Position numbers and translations under genes: made by a program. A model generated the notes under the pieces. It was not told the DNA's origin and did no database searches. It worked only from the letters and a program-made list of their open reading frames with translations. Below are positions 53,921 through 62,473 of a stretch of 64,000 nucleotides of DNA, piece after piece; the stretch's first letter is position 1; each line of letters opens with the position of its first letter. The stretch is from Pirellulaceae bacterium (lineage in GTDB: Bacteria > Planctomycetota > Planctomycetia > Pirellulales > Pirellulaceae): assembly GCA_026004775.1 (NCBI GenBank), contig BPJU01000010.1:124001-188000 (forward strand). Reading direction: 5' to 3'.

Positions 53921-54924
53921 ATGGCCGGTGACGGGGACGAATTTGAGCGCAAGTTATTCCGATGCGATCCGGACAGGCGTCCTTGCCAGGTATTGCGCGT
54001 CCGGAACTCATGCTCGATCGCCAGACGCACACCGTTCTTGTCCAGACACCAGGTCGGTCCGATCAGATAATCCGAAGGGGCATCGCCGGCCACGCGTTCG
54101 ACCACGATCCCAGGAGGCAACCGTTCCAGGAAATCGACCAGTGTAGCGACATAAACGTCGCGATCCATCAATTGCACTTCCCCGCGCAACACCTGCTCGC
54201 CCAACGGCGTGTTGCGCACCGCATAAAGATTGTGGATCTTGACCGCGTCGACATCTAAGCGAGCTACTTCATCGGCGGTGGCCATCATGTCCTGCCAGCT
54301 TTCCCCCGGCCAGCCCAGAATCAGGTGGAGTCCTATGTGAAAGCCTCGGCCACGACAGCGGCGCACGGCGTCGACGGTGGCGGCATGAGTGTGCCCGCGG
54401 TTCATCGCCAGCAACGACCGATCGTGCATCGTTTGCATGCCGATTTCCAGACTCACATAAGTCCGTCCGGCATATTCCGCCAACAGCTCAATCACCGCCT
54501 CAGGCAGACAGTCCGGCCGAGTTCCGATAACCAGGCCCACGATTTGTGGGTGACTAACCGCTTCGTCGTACAGGCGCCGCAAACGCTCGACCGGCCCATA
54601 CGTATTGGACGCCGGCTGGAAATAAGCCAGGAACTTCCGGCAATCCGGATAGCGACGCTGAAGTCGGCTTATCCCTTCATCAATCTGCGACCGGATCGCC
54701 ATCCGCGGCAGCCGGCGGCTGGGACTGAAACTGCGGTTGTCGCAAAACGTACAGCCGCCCACGGCCACCGTGCCATCCACATTGGGGCACGTAAAACCCC
54801 CGTCGACGCTTACCCGATGCACACGCGCTGCGAAACGCTCCCGCAAGTAAAACCCATACGAGTAATAGCGTAGTCCGGACCGCCACCAGGCCCACGATTC
54901 TGGACGGGCTTTGTCAAAATTCAT
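53917..54924 (-). CDS. TIGR01212-type radical SAM protein (YhcC-like)
   Basis: 335 residues. The 4Fe-4S motif is CX11CX2C with Cys46, Cys58 and Cys61 (VDGGFTCPNVDGTVAVGG), the spacing typical of the YhcC family rather than the classical CX3CX2C. The family's N-terminal RYYSYGFYLRERF and later LIIGTRPDCLPE-like (VIGTRPDCLPEAVIELL), YVSLEIGMQTMHD and HLILGWPGE motifs are present. The exact reaction is unproven; the family is widespread and suspected of RNA modification. Convergent with the STAS gene. Confidence 0.9.
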   Translation of the reverse strand: MNFDKARPESWAWWRSGLRYYSYGFYLRERFAARVHRVSVDGGFTCPNVDGTVAVGGCTFCDNRSFSPSRRLPRMAIRSQIDEGISRLQRRYPDCRKFLAYFQPASNTYGPVERLRRLYDEAVSHPQIVGLVIGTRPDCLPEAVIELLAEYAGRTYVSLEIGMQTMHDRSLLAMNRGHTHAATVDAVRRCRGRGFHIGLHLILGWPGESWQDMMATADEVARLDVDAVKIHNLYAVRNTPLGEQVLRGEVQLMDRDVYVATLVDFLERLPPGIVVERVAGDAPSDYLIGPTWCLDKNGVRLAIEHEFRTRNTWQGRLSGSHRNNLRSNSSPSPAI

Positions 54925-55208
54925 TGACCGACTGTCACCCCTCTTCTAGACTAATATCTGGGATCACGTTATTCGCGGGCGGTGCGCCCCGCGAGACAGC
55001 TTCTTGTGTCAAAGGCTGGCGGCCGGCCCGCAACCGGGTCGACCAGCGCACCATTGTATCACATAGGTGCATAGTACATTGTACGTGGCTACGCCAGCCC
55101 GTAGCCCCCGACGACGCGCAGCCGGCAGCATGTTGCCCCGTCAGCAAATGCGAGGCAAATGCCGGCGGTCAGGCAGGCTGGCACGCTCAAAGGAATGGGG
55201 TATAACTT

Positions 55209-55622
55209 GTGAACTACGGTGAGCTGATTCCGGTAGGTGGCGGGGATCCGATCCCTCTGCTCAAACCAAAGTTGCTCGTTGGCCGCCGGGAAAGTTGTGA
55301 TATCCGATTGCGGTTTCCCAATGTTTCGGCCCACCACTGCCTGTTGAGTCTGGAACACGGCTACTGGTTCGTGAAGGACTTAGGGAGCCGGAACGGCACA
55401 AAGGTCAACGGGCAGCGAGTGGTCCGCAAGCGTGTTGATCCCGGCTCGGAAATCGCTTTTGCCAAGCACCGCTACCAGCTACAGTATTCGCCCACAGACC
55501 TTGGTGCTGTGGGCCCGCCGCCTCCGGACGAAGAAACCATGGCCGAAATCCTCGGCCGCTCGTTGCTCGACCGAGCCGGATTGGACCGCCGTAAACAGAT
55601 GGAAGAGCTGGATCTGGAATAG
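55209..55622 (+). CDS. Solo FHA-domain protein
   Basis: 137 residues from a GTG start. The FHA domain spans ~18-95: KLLVGRRESCDIRLRFPNVS, AHHCLLSLEHGYWFVKDLGS and RNGTKVNGQRVV, with the phosphothreonine-binding Arg, Ser and Asn. The tail ends LGAVGPPPPDEE and then a charged helix. The FHA part and the LGAVG-PPP tail closely resemble the C-terminal domain of the REC-HATPase-FHA fusion 2.2 kb away, so the two are paralogues. Probably a phosphopeptide adaptor. Confidence 0.88.
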   Translation: MNYGELIPVGGGDPIPLLKPKLLVGRRESCDIRLRFPNVSAHHCLLSLEHGYWFVKDLGSRNGTKVNGQRVVRKRVDPGSEIAFAKHRYQLQYSPTDLGAVGPPPPDEETMAEILGRSLLDRAGLDRRKQMEELDLE

Positions 55623-56022
55623 AGCGCAAGGACGGCGCCGCTTCAAGGCCAGCAAATTCCAGCTCCGATCGCTGCCGCCAGCCCACGGGTCGCCAGGCTC
55701 CCAGGTGGGCCGCGGTGGTTCTATGCACAGCGGTAAGCAACTCTTCGAATACCAGCCGCCATCTGTCGAGCATCCGGGGGCTGTTCGAAAGGGCACGGCA
55801 ACGCGGCTATTGTCCCACGGCTCCCATAACCGGCATATTCCACCCCTCACCGCACCCTGTTGCGATTCCCGCCGCGCCAATGCTCCTATTTGCTGCGCCC
55901 CCTGGCCCAAGCCATGGTATAGGGTTTTGCGTATACGCGGCTGGCGTTGTATCCATGGTCATTATTATCTGCCGGCTCTTAGCCATTGGTTTTGCTGTTG
56001 CGTTCGTAGCAGCTTGGATCCC
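55623..56022. other. Intergenic, no gene seen
   Basis: About 400 bp between the FHA gene and the pseudogene area. Frames here are short and lack protein character; they include Pro/Arg-rich translations on both strands. Confidence 0.4.
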
Positions 56023-56366
56023 GATCTGCACTTTCTGACAGAGGAGAACTTGGAGGGCACGGCGGCCGAGGGCGGGCAGAACCCGCTGGAGTTCGGCCAT
56101 GGCGCAGCCTTCAGGACGGGCACCCTCGACGTGCTTTAGGAGTATTGCTTTGTTGGTTTCCCGGGCTAGCGCTCTTCTACGCGTGTAGACGCCAGGCTTG
56201 CCGAGAAACCTATAGAACCGGCGCGACAGCAAGTACCGGACGCCCCGGCCTCCGCCGATCCGCTCGATGACGCCCTGCCCAGCACAGGCTCCAGCCGTGG
56301 CTTCAAGAACTCGGGCACCGGTTGCTCCCGGTGCACGAGGTCCAAGACGAGGAAGTCTTCGGTAAC
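56023..56366 (-). pseudogene. C-terminal fragment of a RecG-like/AlbA-type helicase-related protein
   Basis: Minus-strand translation reads EDFLVLDLVHREQPVPEFLK, then, after a shift to another frame near 56270-56285, GVIERIGGGRGVRYLLSRRF, continuing FLGKPGVYTRRRALARETNKA and AMAELQRVLPALGRRALQ. This is the tail of proteins usually annotated as ATP-dependent helicase RecG-like or AlbA_2-domain proteins, which end with an LLKHIE...VLPALSRRQVQRLL type winged helix. The N-terminal body is absent. It is joined in frame to a truncated MazF-like start (56367-56471), so a deletion or recombination fused the two. Family call by eye. Confidence 0.45.
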
Positions 56367-56471
56367 GAAGGCGGCCGAATCGGAAAGCACCAAGGCGGGC
56401 CGGTTCTTGGTCGCCTCGCGGTCGGTGAAGGGGAACGGCACGCGCACCACCGCGAACCGCTCAAAGGTCAC
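56367..56471 (-). pseudogene. Truncated MazF/PemK-like toxin (N-terminal third)
   Basis: GTG at 56471 starts VTFERFAVVRVPFPFTDREA, then TKNRPALVLSDSAAF, which is the N-terminal beta-strand region of MazF/PemK-type ribonuclease toxins (family signature VxxPFPFTD...KxRPALV). After about residue 35 the sequence changes to the RecG-like fragment, so the conserved C-terminal toxin core is missing. The start overlaps the stop of the AbrB/MazE-like antitoxin by 11 bases, the normal coupling for such modules. Confidence 0.6.
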
Positions 56472-56691
56472 GATAGGCCTCCTCGTCGGCGGGGCCGGTC
56501 CATTCAGAGAGGGTCCCTTCGATCGCGCGCAGATATTCCAGATCCCACGGCTGGGCACGGCGCACGACGGCCCTGCCCTCCGGACCGATCTCCCAAACGA
56601 TCAGATCGCCCGGCCCAATTTTCAGAGCAGCCCGGACCTCCTTCGGGATTGTCGTCTGGCCCTTGGCAGTGACCTTAGCGACGGTTTCCAT
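56461..56691 (-). CDS. AbrB/MazE-type antitoxin
   Basis: 76 residues from the ATG at 56691 (METVAKVTAKGQTTIPKEVR). The swapped-hairpin AbrB DNA-binding domain covers ~1-45 with the KGQTTIPKEVRAALKIGPGD signature. The C-terminal tail YLRAIEGTLSEWTGPADEEA would bind the toxin. It appears intact although its toxin is truncated. An ATG 14 codons upstream (56733) is less likely. It could still autoregulate its promoter. Confidence 0.8.
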   Translation of the reverse strand: METVAKVTAKGQTTIPKEVRAALKIGPGDLIVWEIGPEGRAVVRRAQPWDLEYLRAIEGTLSEWTGPADEEAYRDL

Positions 56692-56760
56692 TGTGTTTCC
56701 CCCAGTTGCATTCTTCTCTTCTGGTACAACCATCCTTGCAGAAATGTAAGCATGCTATAG

Positions 56761-56920
56761 CGAGATGTTCGATGTGATGGTGCAGCGGTTGGGCGAGGTG
56801 GTGCCGGACCTGGGAGAGCACCTGGCTGGAGACGCTGCGGGACTAAAGGCGCAGCGGAAAGAGGCGGAGGGAGCCAGGTCGAGATGGCTCATTCTTGCGG
56901 GCCGGACAACCCGGTGACGG
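56761..56920 (+). pseudogene. Possible transposase fragment
   Basis: A plus-strand frame reads MFDVMVQRLGEVVPDLGEHL, then AGDAAGLKAQRKEAEGA, and soon meets a stop. The GEVVPDLGEHLAGDAAGLKA stretch resembles the segment before the second Asp region of several DDE transposases found in planctomycetes. There is too little to name a family. It lies beside the broken toxin module, in a tract with other signs of decay. Confidence 0.3.
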
Positions 56921-57593
56921 TCGGGGGCGTGTCCTAGCTGCGGAAGTAGGTTCTTTCGGCGGTTTTTTCGGGTCGCGAACGTGCGCCGCCCGTGAAAATG
57001 GGAGGCCGGGCAGGGCGAACGCACCGCCGGTACCTCACTAAAGATGTAATAACGATTGCACCATTGGTGTGCATAGCCCGTGGGTGACCGGCCGCACCTG
57101 GCGGGACAGGCTGTCACTCTTTGGAGGGCGGCAGGCGCGGGTGGTTGTCACTTTGTGCGCACGGGCTCAACCAGATGTGTGAACACAAGACGAGTACAAA
57201 AAGCGGGACGGAGGTCGCTGGGGCTAGTGGATCCGGCTGGCACCCAGTTGCCGCGGGCGAAGCACCAACCCGCTGCCGTCCCTCTAGCCGGCTCTACCCT
57301 CTCGTCCCCGCTTGGAAGTGCGACGCCGCGTGGCCGGCCCCCACAAAGCCGGCCTATTTGCGCCGTCTTGGCTAGACATCCTGTCTGGCCTATTCTTTCC
57401 AGATTTATCTTATCGCCCATTTTCGCTGCGCATATTAGTTTTTCAGGGCATCGCTAATTTACCAGCAACGTCGCGGGAAAGCAGTTGGCCACCGCTGCCG
57501 ATTCGGTTAGGATGTAATTTGTGAACTTCAGGTAAGGACTATGCTGTCAACCAGTAAAGCCTAACAGGATGGGCTTATCAGGATAGCGGGCCC
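56921..57593. other. Gene-poor tract
   Basis: About 670 bp without a convincing gene between the transposase relic and the RNase H-like gene. Small frames are GC-rich artefacts. The last 150 bp are AT-richer and probably hold the promoter of the nuclease gene; no hexamers are assigned. Confidence 0.4.
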
Positions 57594-58535
57594 ATGACGG
57601 ATCGATTACATCGGAGCGAGGAGTTGTGGTCCCGGCTGCGCGATTGGCACCGCAAGCGTCTCATGGATGGCGCTGGTCTGATGAGCAGCCCCCCGCGTAC
57701 AGTCACCGAACGCTCGATTCGTGGCGCCGAGATCGCAACTGAGCCGACAATGCGGGTGACACGGACTACACGGGCAGTGCGGCTTTCGGACGGCGAGGAG
57801 GTAGTGGGGCAGAGCGGTCGTTGCTGGCGTTTGCGGATGAACTTGGCGGAAGTGCGCCCCGGCATCGACCAACGCCTCTCGGCTGGCCGCCATCCGCGCC
57901 CGCCCCAATCCGAGGGACTTGCGGATGACTTGCAACAGCTTGTGGCAAACCTCCATCGGGGGGCCTTGTTTTTTGATCTCGAAACCTGCGGCTTGTACGG
58001 CTCGATGATCTTTCTCGTGGGCTTTGTGCAACCATCTGCTGGCGGCTGGCAACTGATGCAGTTGTTAGCCAGGAATCATGCCGAAGAGAAACCCGTGATT
58101 GAGTATGCGTGGAAATGCATCGAGCAAGCGCAGGTGCTGGTCAGCTTCAACGGAAGGAGCTTTGATTGGCCAACGCTCCAAGATCGCACGATTCGGCATT
58201 TTGGAGTTGTTACGGCGCGCCCACGGGATGATCTTCCACAGCCTCGACCGTTACCGGGGCGTGTCCGAAACTTACCGCATATCGATCTGTTGCACGTGAG
58301 CCGTCGGGTGTGGCGGGGTCAGTTTCCAGACTTTCGGCTCCAGACACTGGAGCGGCATATTTGCGGGCGGTGGAGGGTGGGGGATGTGGCCGGTCCCGAG
58401 ATCCCTCTCGTCTATGAGCGATTCGTGATGCAAGGGGAAACGGAGCTACTGGAAAAGGTGTTGCTCCACAACGCGCTCGATCTGCTGACGTGTGTGGAAC
58501 TGGCTGCGGCGCTGTGCGAGCAAGCTGGCCACTGA
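57594..58535 (+). CDS. YprB-type RNase H-like exonuclease domain protein
   Basis: 313 residues. The C-terminal ~190 residues are an RNase H-like (DEDDh-type) domain of the YprB/RNase_H_2 group: GALFFDLETCGLYGSMIFLV with the first Asp and Glu near 128-130, LVSFNGRSFDWPTLQDR, LPHIDLLHVSRRVWRGQFPD and LLHNALDLLTCVELA with the last His and Asp. The N-terminal ~110 residues are less conserved and basic. No helicase domain is fused. Nucleic-acid processing or repair is likely; the exact substrate is unknown. ATG at 57594. Confidence 0.82.
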   Translation: MTDRLHRSEELWSRLRDWHRKRLMDGAGLMSSPPRTVTERSIRGAEIATEPTMRVTRTTRAVRLSDGEEVVGQSGRCWRLRMNLAEVRPGIDQRLSAGRHPRPPQSEGLADDLQQLVANLHRGALFFDLETCGLYGSMIFLVGFVQPSAGGWQLMQLLARNHAEEKPVIEYAWKCIEQAQVLVSFNGRSFDWPTLQDRTIRHFGVVTARPRDDLPQPRPLPGRVRNLPHIDLLHVSRRVWRGQFPDFRLQTLERHICGRWRVGDVAGPEIPLVYERFVMQGETELLEKVLLHNALDLLTCVELAAALCEQAGH

Positions 58536-58553
58536 GATGTCTTGGCGAACAGC

Positions 58554-58820
58554 TTACCGGGCGGATGAATCACCGTGAGAGGGCACGGACGATCCGTGAG
58601 CCTCATCGGGCCCGAAACTCTGGGCCGCGTCACCTTGTACGGTGGAACGCACCGAGTCGCTGGCCGGCACATTCGGTTCCTGGCGCAAATCGAGCAACAG
58701 GCGGACGGCCGCCGGATCCTCTTGGCGCGCGAGGAACCACGACTCCGCCAGCCCCAGGCAAAGCTGCCCCGCCACAAACGACACAACAATGGCTATCAGA
58801 ACACGAAAATGCCGGCTCAC
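58554..58820 (-). CDS. Small bitopic membrane protein (hypothetical)
   Basis: 88 residues from the GTG at 58820, which has GAGGGAG nine bases upstream. N-terminal membrane span VLIAIVVSFVAGQLCLGLAE, then a soluble tail (WFLARQEDPAAVRLLLDLRQ) ending in a Ser/Gly-rich low-complexity stretch. Convergent with the RNase H-like gene with an 18-bp gap. No family recognised. The membrane segment and ribosome site support a real gene, but length and composition leave doubt. Confidence 0.45.
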   Translation of the reverse strand: MSRHFRVLIAIVVSFVAGQLCLGLAESWFLARQEDPAAVRLLLDLRQEPNVPASDSVRSTVQGDAAQSFGPDEAHGSSVPSHGDSSAR

Positions 58821-59462
58821 TCTCCTAGTCTCCCTCGTCCATACGCCCCTACCGCATTCTAGCATTGAAGCAGGAGCTTTTCCGGGCCCGAACTCCAACT
58901 TAGGCCACGGGCAAAGACGGATGGGACAAGCTGGTGCGCGAGCGATTCGCCCGCAAGACGCACCTGGTGCCTTGGGCACCGGTTTGCGCTTGTTAGGCAG
59001 CGATTCTTGCGACAGTCGGAATCGGTGGTTTATCCTGGTCGCAACCCTGAAGTGCGCCCCACCAAGGGGTGCGCTCCTGATGAAGCAGTTGCCTACTTGT
59101 CGCAGGAGCACCGGTGGCTAAAGCTCTTCAAATACCAGAAAACTGCGTGAACGGTGACTGGCGGTAGCAACTTGCGGAGTGATGGCGGAAAGAAAAAAAC
59201 CTCCAGCCAACTTGCGACGAGCGGAGTCGCTGCGAGACTGGCGGGGATCGGGCGTGCACTTGCACCAGCCGTTCGAGGATCCCGGCCAACGCCTAATGGT
59301 TGGTCCCTCTGCCGTAATGATGGCTGGAGGCAGTCATGCTACCGTACGGTTTAACTTTAGTTCACGATTCTCGTTTTGGCCAGAACCGCAACTCGGAACT
59401 TGCTCGGTTTATCGACCGGCCCCGTGGCGCGTCTTGAATCGTGTTTGGGGCACCTGCCGGTG
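58821..59462. other. Intergenic, no firm gene
   Basis: About 640 bp. A 94-codon plus-strand frame at 59179-59463 begins MMAERKKPPANLRRAESLRD and lacks a clear ribosome site or homology; it is not called. No RNA gene seen. Confidence 0.4.
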
Positions 59463-59497
59463 AAAAAAGCCTGCCCCGCAGGCAGCGAGGCAGGCTT
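59463..59497 (-). terminator. Rho-independent terminator of the Gfo/Idh gene
   Basis: On the minus strand AAGCCTGCC and GGCAGGCTT form a 9-bp stem around a 13-base loop, followed by TTTTTTC, 43 bp after the stop codon. Confidence 0.8.
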
Positions 59498-59539
59498 CGG
59501 ATCGACACGTAGCAAGGCCGGCGGCCTTATGCCGAACGA

Positions 59540-60880
59540 CTAAAGAACTTTGGTCTTGCCGGGCATCGCCACAGCGTAGAAGCCGTCGGGATCCGGCAGT
59601 ACCGGCGGCGTATCCTCAAAACTGTGATAACTGTCGACATCGGCCAGCTTCAGGTCGGACTTCAGAGCGTCATCCCAGCGGATTTTCTGGCCGGAGTAGG
59701 TAGCCATGCGGCCGAGAATAGCCGTCATGGTGCTGAGCGCTCCGAATTCTCCCTCGTTCGGGGTATCGCCCCGTCTGAGAGCGGCAAACAGGTCATGGTG
59801 CTCCTGTTGGTGGCCACCGCGCGACGCATTGGTCCGCCACACCAGCTCACCCTTGGCGTTATAAATCTTGCCACCGCTGATGTCCGCTTCGCCTTCAGTG
59901 CCATGAGCGTGCTCGGAGACACTATTCCACGTGTTCGGAATATGCCGGCACTGGCTGTACATTTTGGAGCCATCGGCGTACGTGAATTCCACGAAATGGT
60001 GATCGTAGATCTCACCATATTCCTTGCCGGTGCGCACCTGCCGTCCACCCATGCCGTTGGCTTCCACCGGGTAGCCGTTCATCAGCCAGTTGATCACATC
60101 CAGATTATGGATGTGCTGCTCGACGATATGATCGCCGCACAGCCAGTTGAAGTAATACCAGTTGCGCATCTGGTATTCCATTTCGGTTTGGTTCGGTTCG
60201 CGCGGGCGAACCCATACTCCGGCTCCGTTCCAGTAGGCCCGTGTCAGCAGGATGCGCCCGATGGCACCTTCCTGGAGCTTGGCGATCGTTTCCATGTAGG
60301 CCCGCTCATGCCGGCGTTGCAACCCGACCGCCACGGCCAAGCTCTTTTTCTTCGCTTCTTCGTTGGCAGCCAACACCCGCCGCACCCCCGGGGCATCGAC
60401 GGCTACCGGTTTTTCCATGAAGACATGTTTGCCGGCTTTGATGGCGGCTTCAAAGTGCAGCGGCCGGAAACCGGGCGGTGTCGCCAGGATCACCAGGTCC
60501 ACATCGGTTTCCAGTACGCCTTTGTAGGCGTCGAATCCGACGAATTGCCGTTCTTTGGGAACGTCGACTTTGTCCGGGTGTTCACTCCTGATGGAACGGT
60601 AAGAGGCCTGCACGCGGTCGGCGAACGCGTCGGCCATGGCAATCAGCTTCACTTCGCCACCCGTCGTATTCATCGCCTGGACAGCCGCGCCGGTTCCGCG
60701 CCCCCCGCAACCGATAAGGCCGATCTTGATCGTGTCGCTCCCGTAAGCATGCGCAGCGCGAGCAATATCCAGTTGTCCGGCTACGGTTCCCGCCACCGCT
60801 CCACCGGCCACCAGCAGGGACGAATGCTTCATGAATTCCCGACGCGATGTGCGTTGCGAAGTCTGACGTTGGTCTTGCAT
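59540..60880 (-). CDS. Tat-exported Gfo/Idh/MocA-family oxidoreductase
   Basis: 446 residues from the ATG at 60880, preceded by AGGGAG at 8 bases. A twin-arginine signal (QRTSRREFMKHSSLLVAGG) spans ~8-45. A Rossmann NAD(P) domain follows (IKIGLIGCGGRGTGAAVQAM near 50), with HVFMEKPVAVDAPGVRR near 155 carrying the EKP motif, and then the Gfo/Idh C-terminal substrate domain. Planctomycetes have large numbers of these periplasmic sugar oxidoreductases; cofactor is thought to be bound before Tat export. The substrate is unknown. It is transcribed alone, with its own terminator. Confidence 0.92.
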   Translation of the reverse strand: MQDQRQTSQRTSRREFMKHSSLLVAGGAVAGTVAGQLDIARAAHAYGSDTIKIGLIGCGGRGTGAAVQAMNTTGGEVKLIAMADAFADRVQASYRSIRSEHPDKVDVPKERQFVGFDAYKGVLETDVDLVILATPPGFRPLHFEAAIKAGKHVFMEKPVAVDAPGVRRVLAANEEAKKKSLAVAVGLQRRHERAYMETIAKLQEGAIGRILLTRAYWNGAGVWVRPREPNQTEMEYQMRNWYYFNWLCGDHIVEQHIHNLDVINWLMNGYPVEANGMGGRQVRTGKEYGEIYDHHFVEFTYADGSKMYSQCRHIPNTWNSVSEHAHGTEGEADISGGKIYNAKGELVWRTNASRGGHQQEHHDLFAALRRGDTPNEGEFGALSTMTAILGRMATYSGQKIRWDDALKSDLKLADVDSYHSFEDTPPVLPDPDGFYAVAMPGKTKVL

Positions 60881-61050
60881 ATGTGAGACTCCCTGATTCG
60901 ACGCGGAACTACCCAAGTCAATAATGCCACCGTCCACCAATCCCTTGCCGTGATTGGCCACCGGCGGTTACCCTGTCCGATAGAGACAACGCGCGGACCG
61001 GGCTACGCCGTTCATTCGGCCAATCAACCCGCTCTTAGGATAGCTTGGCC

Positions 61051-62088
61051 ATGAAGCAATTGCAACAAACTACCGCCGGCTGTGCAGCTTTCCTGCTGGT
61101 GTTGTGTGCTGAGCTCGTTACCGGGCTGGTTTCTGCCCAGGAAGCTGCGCAGTTGTTCGAGGCTTCACAGACGTTGATGGGAACCCAGGTGCGCATCCTG
61201 GCGTACGCGGATGATCGCGAGCGGTTCGATGAGGCCACCCGTGCCGCGTTCGATCGCATTGCTGAGCTGGATTCCATTCTGAGCGATTACCGATCGGACA
61301 GCGAAGTGATGCGTCTGTGTGCCACGGCACCGCACAGCGAACCGGTGGCAGTCAGTGACGACCTGTTCGACGTGTTGCGGCTTTCGCAGCAGATCAGCGA
61401 AGCTTCGGGGGGGGCTTTTGACGTGACGGTGGGCAACTTAAGTCGCCTGTGGCGGCGAGCGCGCCGCCAGCGCACCCGGCCACCGGCAGAGCTTCTGGAA
61501 GCTGCCCGCGCGACGGTCGATTACCGCCAAATCGAATTGGACGAACAGAACCGGCGTGTCAAGTTGACGCGCCCCGGTGTCCGCATCGACTTCGGCGGCA
61601 TAGCCAAAGGCTACGCAGCCGAGCAGGCGCTGCGCGTTATGGAACGGCATGGACTGAAGTCCGCATTAATCGACGCTGGCGGTGATTTGGTCATCGGAGA
61701 GCCGCCGCCGGGAGAACCCGGCTGGAAGGTGGCCATCGCCGCGCTGGAGCGGGATCAGCTCCCCACGGAACGTTTTCATGCGGCTCACTGTGCTATCGCC
61801 ACGTCGGGCGACCTTTGGCAGTACATCCAAATCGACGGCCGCCGTTACTCGCATCTGCTCGACCCCCGCACCGGCTGGGGGGTCGAGGGACCGCGCAGCG
61901 CTACCGTCGTCGCTCGCAACGGCGCCGTGGCCGATGCTCTGGCCACCGCCGTTTCGGTCCTGCCACCCGAGCAGGGCTTGCGGCTAGCCGAACAATTCCA
62001 TGCTGTAATGCTCTATATGTACCGTGATGGCGACAAGGTCCGCTCGGTCCGATCGCCCGGGTTTCCCCTTTTACCCGAAACACGGTAG
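61051..62088 (+). CDS. apbE: FAD:protein FMN transferase
   Basis: 345 residues from the ATG at 61051, with AGGATA upstream; a TTG at 61045 is the alternative. Signal peptide ~1-30. Attaches FMN covalently to Ser/Thr of redox proteins such as Rnf or Nqr subunits, outside the cytoplasm. Family marks: QTLMGTQVRILAYADD near 40, ELDSILSDYRSDSEVMRL, GGAFDVTVGNLSRLW, RIDFGGIAKGYAAEQAL and SALIDAGGDLVIGE with the Mg-binding Asp. No Rnf or Nqr gene is adjacent. Confidence 0.92.
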   Translation: MKQLQQTTAGCAAFLLVLCAELVTGLVSAQEAAQLFEASQTLMGTQVRILAYADDRERFDEATRAAFDRIAELDSILSDYRSDSEVMRLCATAPHSEPVAVSDDLFDVLRLSQQISEASGGAFDVTVGNLSRLWRRARRQRTRPPAELLEAARATVDYRQIELDEQNRRVKLTRPGVRIDFGGIAKGYAAEQALRVMERHGLKSALIDAGGDLVIGEPPPGEPGWKVAIAALERDQLPTERFHAAHCAIATSGDLWQYIQIDGRRYSHLLDPRTGWGVEGPRSATVVARNGAVADALATAVSVLPPEQGLRLAEQFHAVMLYMYRDGDKVRSVRSPGFPLLPETR

Positions 62089-62473
62089 CAAAGAACCGCT
62101 TTCTGCCAAAGGCGTGCCGAACCGGCTCTTCCCCAACGCTGCGCGAGCCGGCGGTCGCCTATCCCGAAGCCGACCGGGCCCCAGAACACCCGCTCGCCAA
62201 CCGCGGTCTGGTGACTGGGCCGATTCCCGTTTCATCGGACTTTGCCGGTTAGGAAAAGCTTAGGAAGCATGGCGATGGAACTGGAGGTGTTGGATCCGCC
62301 GACCGATCCAGATCAACATCGTACGCGCCGAAGCCTCGGCTTGGGCTTGGTTCTGTTCTTGTGCGGCATACCTGGTAGGAACGCCTGTAACGGTACAAAA
62401 GACAGAACTGAGGCGGGGTAGAGGCGGGCCCAGCCTCCAGTTCCGGTGACAAGCCGCAAAGGAGTGCTTGCTG
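62089..62473. other. Intergenic, no gene seen
   Basis: About 385 bp between apbE and the porin gene on the same strand. No terminator for apbE was recognised. The end carries AAAGGAG (62458-62464) as the porin ribosome site. Confidence 0.4.

Noticed and set aside
59179-59463. 94-codon frame starting MMAERKKPPANLRR
   Set aside because: A basic start looks gene-like, but there is no good ribosome site and the second half is low-information; left uncalled.
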